The notes under the pieces were generated by a model that saw only the letters and a list, made by a program, of their open reading frames with translations, did no database searches and was not told the DNA's origin. Positions 16,033 through 18,643 of a stretch of DNA of 18,643 nt are shown here, one piece after another. The translations under genes were made by a program, and so were the position numbers. Within the stretch, counting starts at the first letter, position 1; the number at the start of each line of letters is the position of its first letter. Source of the DNA: Mucidula mucida (Eukaryota; Basidiomycota; Agaricomycetes; Agaricales; Physalacriaceae); NCBI GenBank assembly GCA_015501055.1, contig JADNYV010000655.1:1-18643 (forward strand). Reading direction: 5' to 3'.

Positions 16033-16311
16033 TTACTGGAGGCAAAGGAAAAATCCTCCAGTTGTGTGAATCGGAATTACGCAAGGCAGTGCTCGTTTAG
16101 CTCCGCCGAGCTCATTAATCTGAGTGAACTGTGGGTTGGTACCGGGTGGAGACAATGCGTCTGGACCAGCGGTGGCCCAGCCTCCTATACTCGTCATACC
16201 ATCCCTGGACAAGAAGATGTCGACTTGAACACAAGTTGAAAGAGCAACCTGTTTGCCGCATGCGCGATCAGCTTTTTGTGATGCGGTGGACGGTGAAATG
16301 AGAAATAACAT
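16033..16311 (-). CDS. Weak candidate exon, unknown product
   Basis: A 92-codon frame from ATG 16311 with a hydrophobic start (MLFLISP). It contains the consensus donor GTAAGT shortly before its stop (near 16040). A possible acceptor TTCAACAG about 70 nt further on, preceded by TTAACT, would add a short second exon ending within about 80 nt. Two cysteines and Gly-rich turns are present, but I recognise no family. The frame could be a decayed gene fragment or chance. Confidence 0.2.
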   Translation of the reverse strand: MLFLISPSTASQKADRACGKQVALSTCVQVDIFLSRDGMTSIGGWATAGPDALSPPGTNPQFTQINELGGAKRALPCVIPIHTTGGFFLCLQ

Positions 16312-17838
16312 CGATTACCTAGGACGTAGTGTTCTGAGTAATAACTAGACGACGATGTAAACTTGATATACCGTACTTGGCCGCACCTAAAGAAAAGTTA
16401 TTCCCACCTATTCATACACGTTTCAATACCGGAAATAAAACTTCCGTCGTCGAAGATCAACAAAGAGTACACGGCTGCAGTGAGTACTGAAGTATAGGGG
16501 CATCCGGATATTTGGCTTCTCCATCTTGATGACTCTTCAGTGAAAGGAAGCTGGTTTTGGCATGTATTCTGAAGAGTTTACTCCCGACGTGGAGATGAGT
16601 TCGATATAAGCATAGACGAGCACAGCGATTTTGATCCTGGCGCGCATGTTCCATCTGATAATATAGTCTGACCGCGCCATGACTCGATGGTGAGTTCTAA
16701 GAAGCCACAGCACTAGTTGGCATCTGCCACAGGTTGCCATGCGGTACAGAAACATGGCTTCACACAGGAAGTCCAGTTGTGAGTACTGTAAGCATGTCAT
16801 GGCAGGCAGCGCGCGTTCACGAGTCCTCTGCGTACGTTTGATCTGTACTTAACGAGTGTCAAAACGCATGCTAGCCCTGGATGGAGGTCGACGGTTGTAC
16901 CGTGCACGCAAGGTCGGAATCTGTCGGAATGATCGTCCGATGGTCGACAAGCAGTGGACAGGCATGTTTACAGAGTCGTACGAGATGTTCCAGAGCATGT
17001 GTAGATGCAAATGTAGCGGTCGAAGTGGTTCAGCATCCTCCATAGGACGACGAATAATGATGAGCTCGAGGAAACACTGAGTTGAAAAGCTGGCCCGTGC
17101 CGAGATCAGGCATGCCGTTTACTGTTGCATCATTCGGCCCCACGTGCTGTATCTTCCTCGGCCCTGACATTTCTGTGACTTGACATCCACGAGACTGCAT
17201 ATGTCAAAGTTTCGTGCATAGAGCGCTCTGAAGTCCCGGTGTGCTCTGCGACGCGTTAACGCTTGCCTATATGACTCTATCAGGTCAGTCTAAACCGTCC
17301 TTTCCCCGCAGGGCTGCAAATGGACCGCGTTTTCACCGCGTTCCAAGTAATTCAATTTACCGAACTTGGATCTGTTAGCTCTAGCTGCTGTCCACTGGAC
17401 GAACCTCCGTATGCCTGCACTGAAACAGGAAATTGATGGACCCGGGAAGGCAGTCGAATCGCGACTCGCGCCAGTTTCAACCGGTCTCCGTTAACGTGAT
17501 CCGAGGCTGCGATTGGACGACACACCCAGTGCGGTATGTGTGGGATGTCCATCACGTTGATCAATCCAACTGATGCAAGTGACACAGATACAAACATGCT
17601 CGAAATGGTGAGAACTTGTTACCTTGCTGTTACTCCCGACGTCTGGACTGTACCACGACCTCTGGCGCTCCCCCGCCAGCTTTTTCCCCTCCGCGCCGGT
17701 CTATATCCGTGCCACGCTGTCTACTCTGGGTATTACTTTTCGGGGAGGTGGTCATGGCACCACTCTCATCATTCATATCTCTACCTCGCCGTAACAAAAC
17801 GAAGAGCGCCAAATATCCTTACGATATCCGCAAGCTGA
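16312..17838. other. Gene-poor stretch
   Basis: About 1.5 kb with several overlapping short frames on both strands (for example 16537-16800 minus and 16856-17080 plus), none longer than about 100 codons and none with a domain I can name. Between 17536 and 17838 two plus-strand frames overlap and could belong with the acidic frame that follows, but no splice path joins them convincingly. Confidence 0.4.
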
Positions 17839-18240
17839 AATACGTCTACATCCCCGACGCATCCCTACGCTTCCCCGGAGATATACGACGTTAGCCATGG
17901 GCAGCGACCGTCAGTGGACTCAGCAGCGTTGGAGGGTGTGCAGCTTATAGCACGGCCCCGCTCCCCTTCCGTGCAGATGAAATTAGAAGTGGACTTGACG
18001 CAGGAATCGACGAACTGGTTTCCAGAACATCTGTTTCCTGCGGATGGTGCCGCGGGTGTAGAGAAGAGTAGACCTGAAAGAGAGTCGGCGCGAAACCAAA
18101 AGCAGGGGAAGCTACCTCCTTCCGACGAGGAGTCAAGCTTCTATGACTACTACGATGATGAGGCGTCGTTGACCTCAGACGACATCGCCAATCTGGAGGC
18201 ACTGGATGTACGTCGTTTGAAATCCTCTCAGACCTTGTAG
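17839..18240 (+). CDS. Candidate acidic-tail exon, unknown product
   Basis: This frame is open for 133 codons from just after a stop at 17836-17838 to TAG at 18238-18240. It has no ATG near its beginning, so it would be a terminal exon. Its composition is that of a disordered tail: Ser/Pro-rich first, Lys/Arg/Gln-rich in the middle (EKSRPERESARN), then an acidic, Tyr-containing stretch (SDEESSFYDYYDDEASL) and LEALDVRRLKSSQTL at the end. An upstream frame (17616-17894) reads a hydrophobic stretch followed by basic residues, which would suit a membrane protein with this as its cytoplasmic tail. That is a guess. Confidence 0.28.
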   Translation, partial: NTSTSPTHPYASPEIYDVSHGQRPSVDSAALEGVQLIARPRSPSVQMKLEVDLTQESTNWFPEHLFPADGAAGVEKSRPERESARNQKQGKLPPSDEESSFYDYYDDEASLTSDDIANLEALDVRRLKSSQTL

Positions 18241-18643
18241 TCACGACTTCATCAGGCGTCCAGTTTTCTCAATGTGAATTCTCACGAGGTGCAGCGTCCG
18301 CCACCTGTATGTCCTGTCATCTCCAAGATGTTGCAGCAATTAATTATCATATAGCTGTTTCCATCAATGTCATGCAAGAAGACGGTTCCCGCCCCATCAG
18401 ATTCCAACGCTGCTTTTTCGCGGTGCAAAAGTGCAGCTTATCCATTCTTCGGCTGGATCTCAAGGCAAAACGCGTCCTAGTTCACAGGTATCCATAGACG
18501 AATCGTCTGCGGTTCTGGTTCCACATTGGCGAGGGCTTTGATGGCGAACTCATTTGTTTCTGTCAAGCGATCATGCATCTCGTCATCGCAGTGGAACATC
18601 TAGCATTGTTCAGATGGATTCCGCCACCCTTCCTTACGGGGAC
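18241..18643. other. Window end without assignable gene
   Basis: Short frames only. The longest on the plus strand, 18309-18497, has no recognisable motif. A gene running out of the window cannot be excluded. Confidence 0.4.

Noticed and set aside
1..18643. CRISPR arrays, prokaryotic operons or plasmid functions
   Set aside because: Short GT-AG introns in several genes and a chromovirus show a eukaryotic nuclear sequence; no regularly spaced repeats exist.

Overview
The window looks like nuclear DNA of a basidiomycete fungus, probably a mushroom-forming agaricomycete. The coding genes are cut by many very short GT-AG introns (about 45-70 nt, often with CTNAC-like branch sites), and the mobile element is a chromodomain Ty3/gypsy element of the kind common in these fungi. 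This assignment is inferred from gene architecture, not from a database match.

Left part (1-5140): a complete LTR-to-LTR Ty3/gypsy chromovirus insertion occupies 115-4861, coding on the minus strand. It has a 5-bp target duplication (GCTGG), LTRs differing at only two places, TG...CA termini, a polypurine tract, a TATA box, and a primer-binding site that is a perfect 12-nt complement of the predicted 5' end of its own transcript, which is the Tf1/sushi-type self-priming arrangement. Its pol frame (RT, RNase H, integrase, chromodomain) is open and keeps its catalytic residues, but gag and protease are absent: about 480 nt of non-coding sequence stand in their place. The element sits inside the first of two diverged tandem repeat units of about 210-220 bp.

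Middle part (5140-11451): a weakly supported multi-exon hypothetical gene (5299-5960, +); threonine synthase THR4 (6175-7987, -, six exons, 515 aa) with a Gcn4/CpcA-like site upstream; a possible tiny spliced gene (8095-8346, +); a Tra2-like RRM/RD-rich splicing factor (8782-9853, -, six exons, 222 aa); and, divergent from it with only 81 bp between start codons, a membrane-anchored paraoxonase/arylesterase-like six-bladed propeller enzyme (9935-11451, +, eight exons, 390 aa).

Right part (11452-18643): a low-complexity coiled-coil protein gene of unknown function (12082-14193, -). Its coding signal passes through successive reading frames at four places, each equivalent to one missing base, so it is either decayed or carries assembly errors. 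From 14194 to the end the window is gene-poor; only weak candidates (an exon-like frame at 16033-16311, -, and an acidic frame at 17839-18240, +) are visible. The host genes are unrelated housekeeping or accessory functions and do not form a pathway. The main biological interest is the young, gag-less, apparently self-priming chromovirus and the frame-broken coiled-coil gene.
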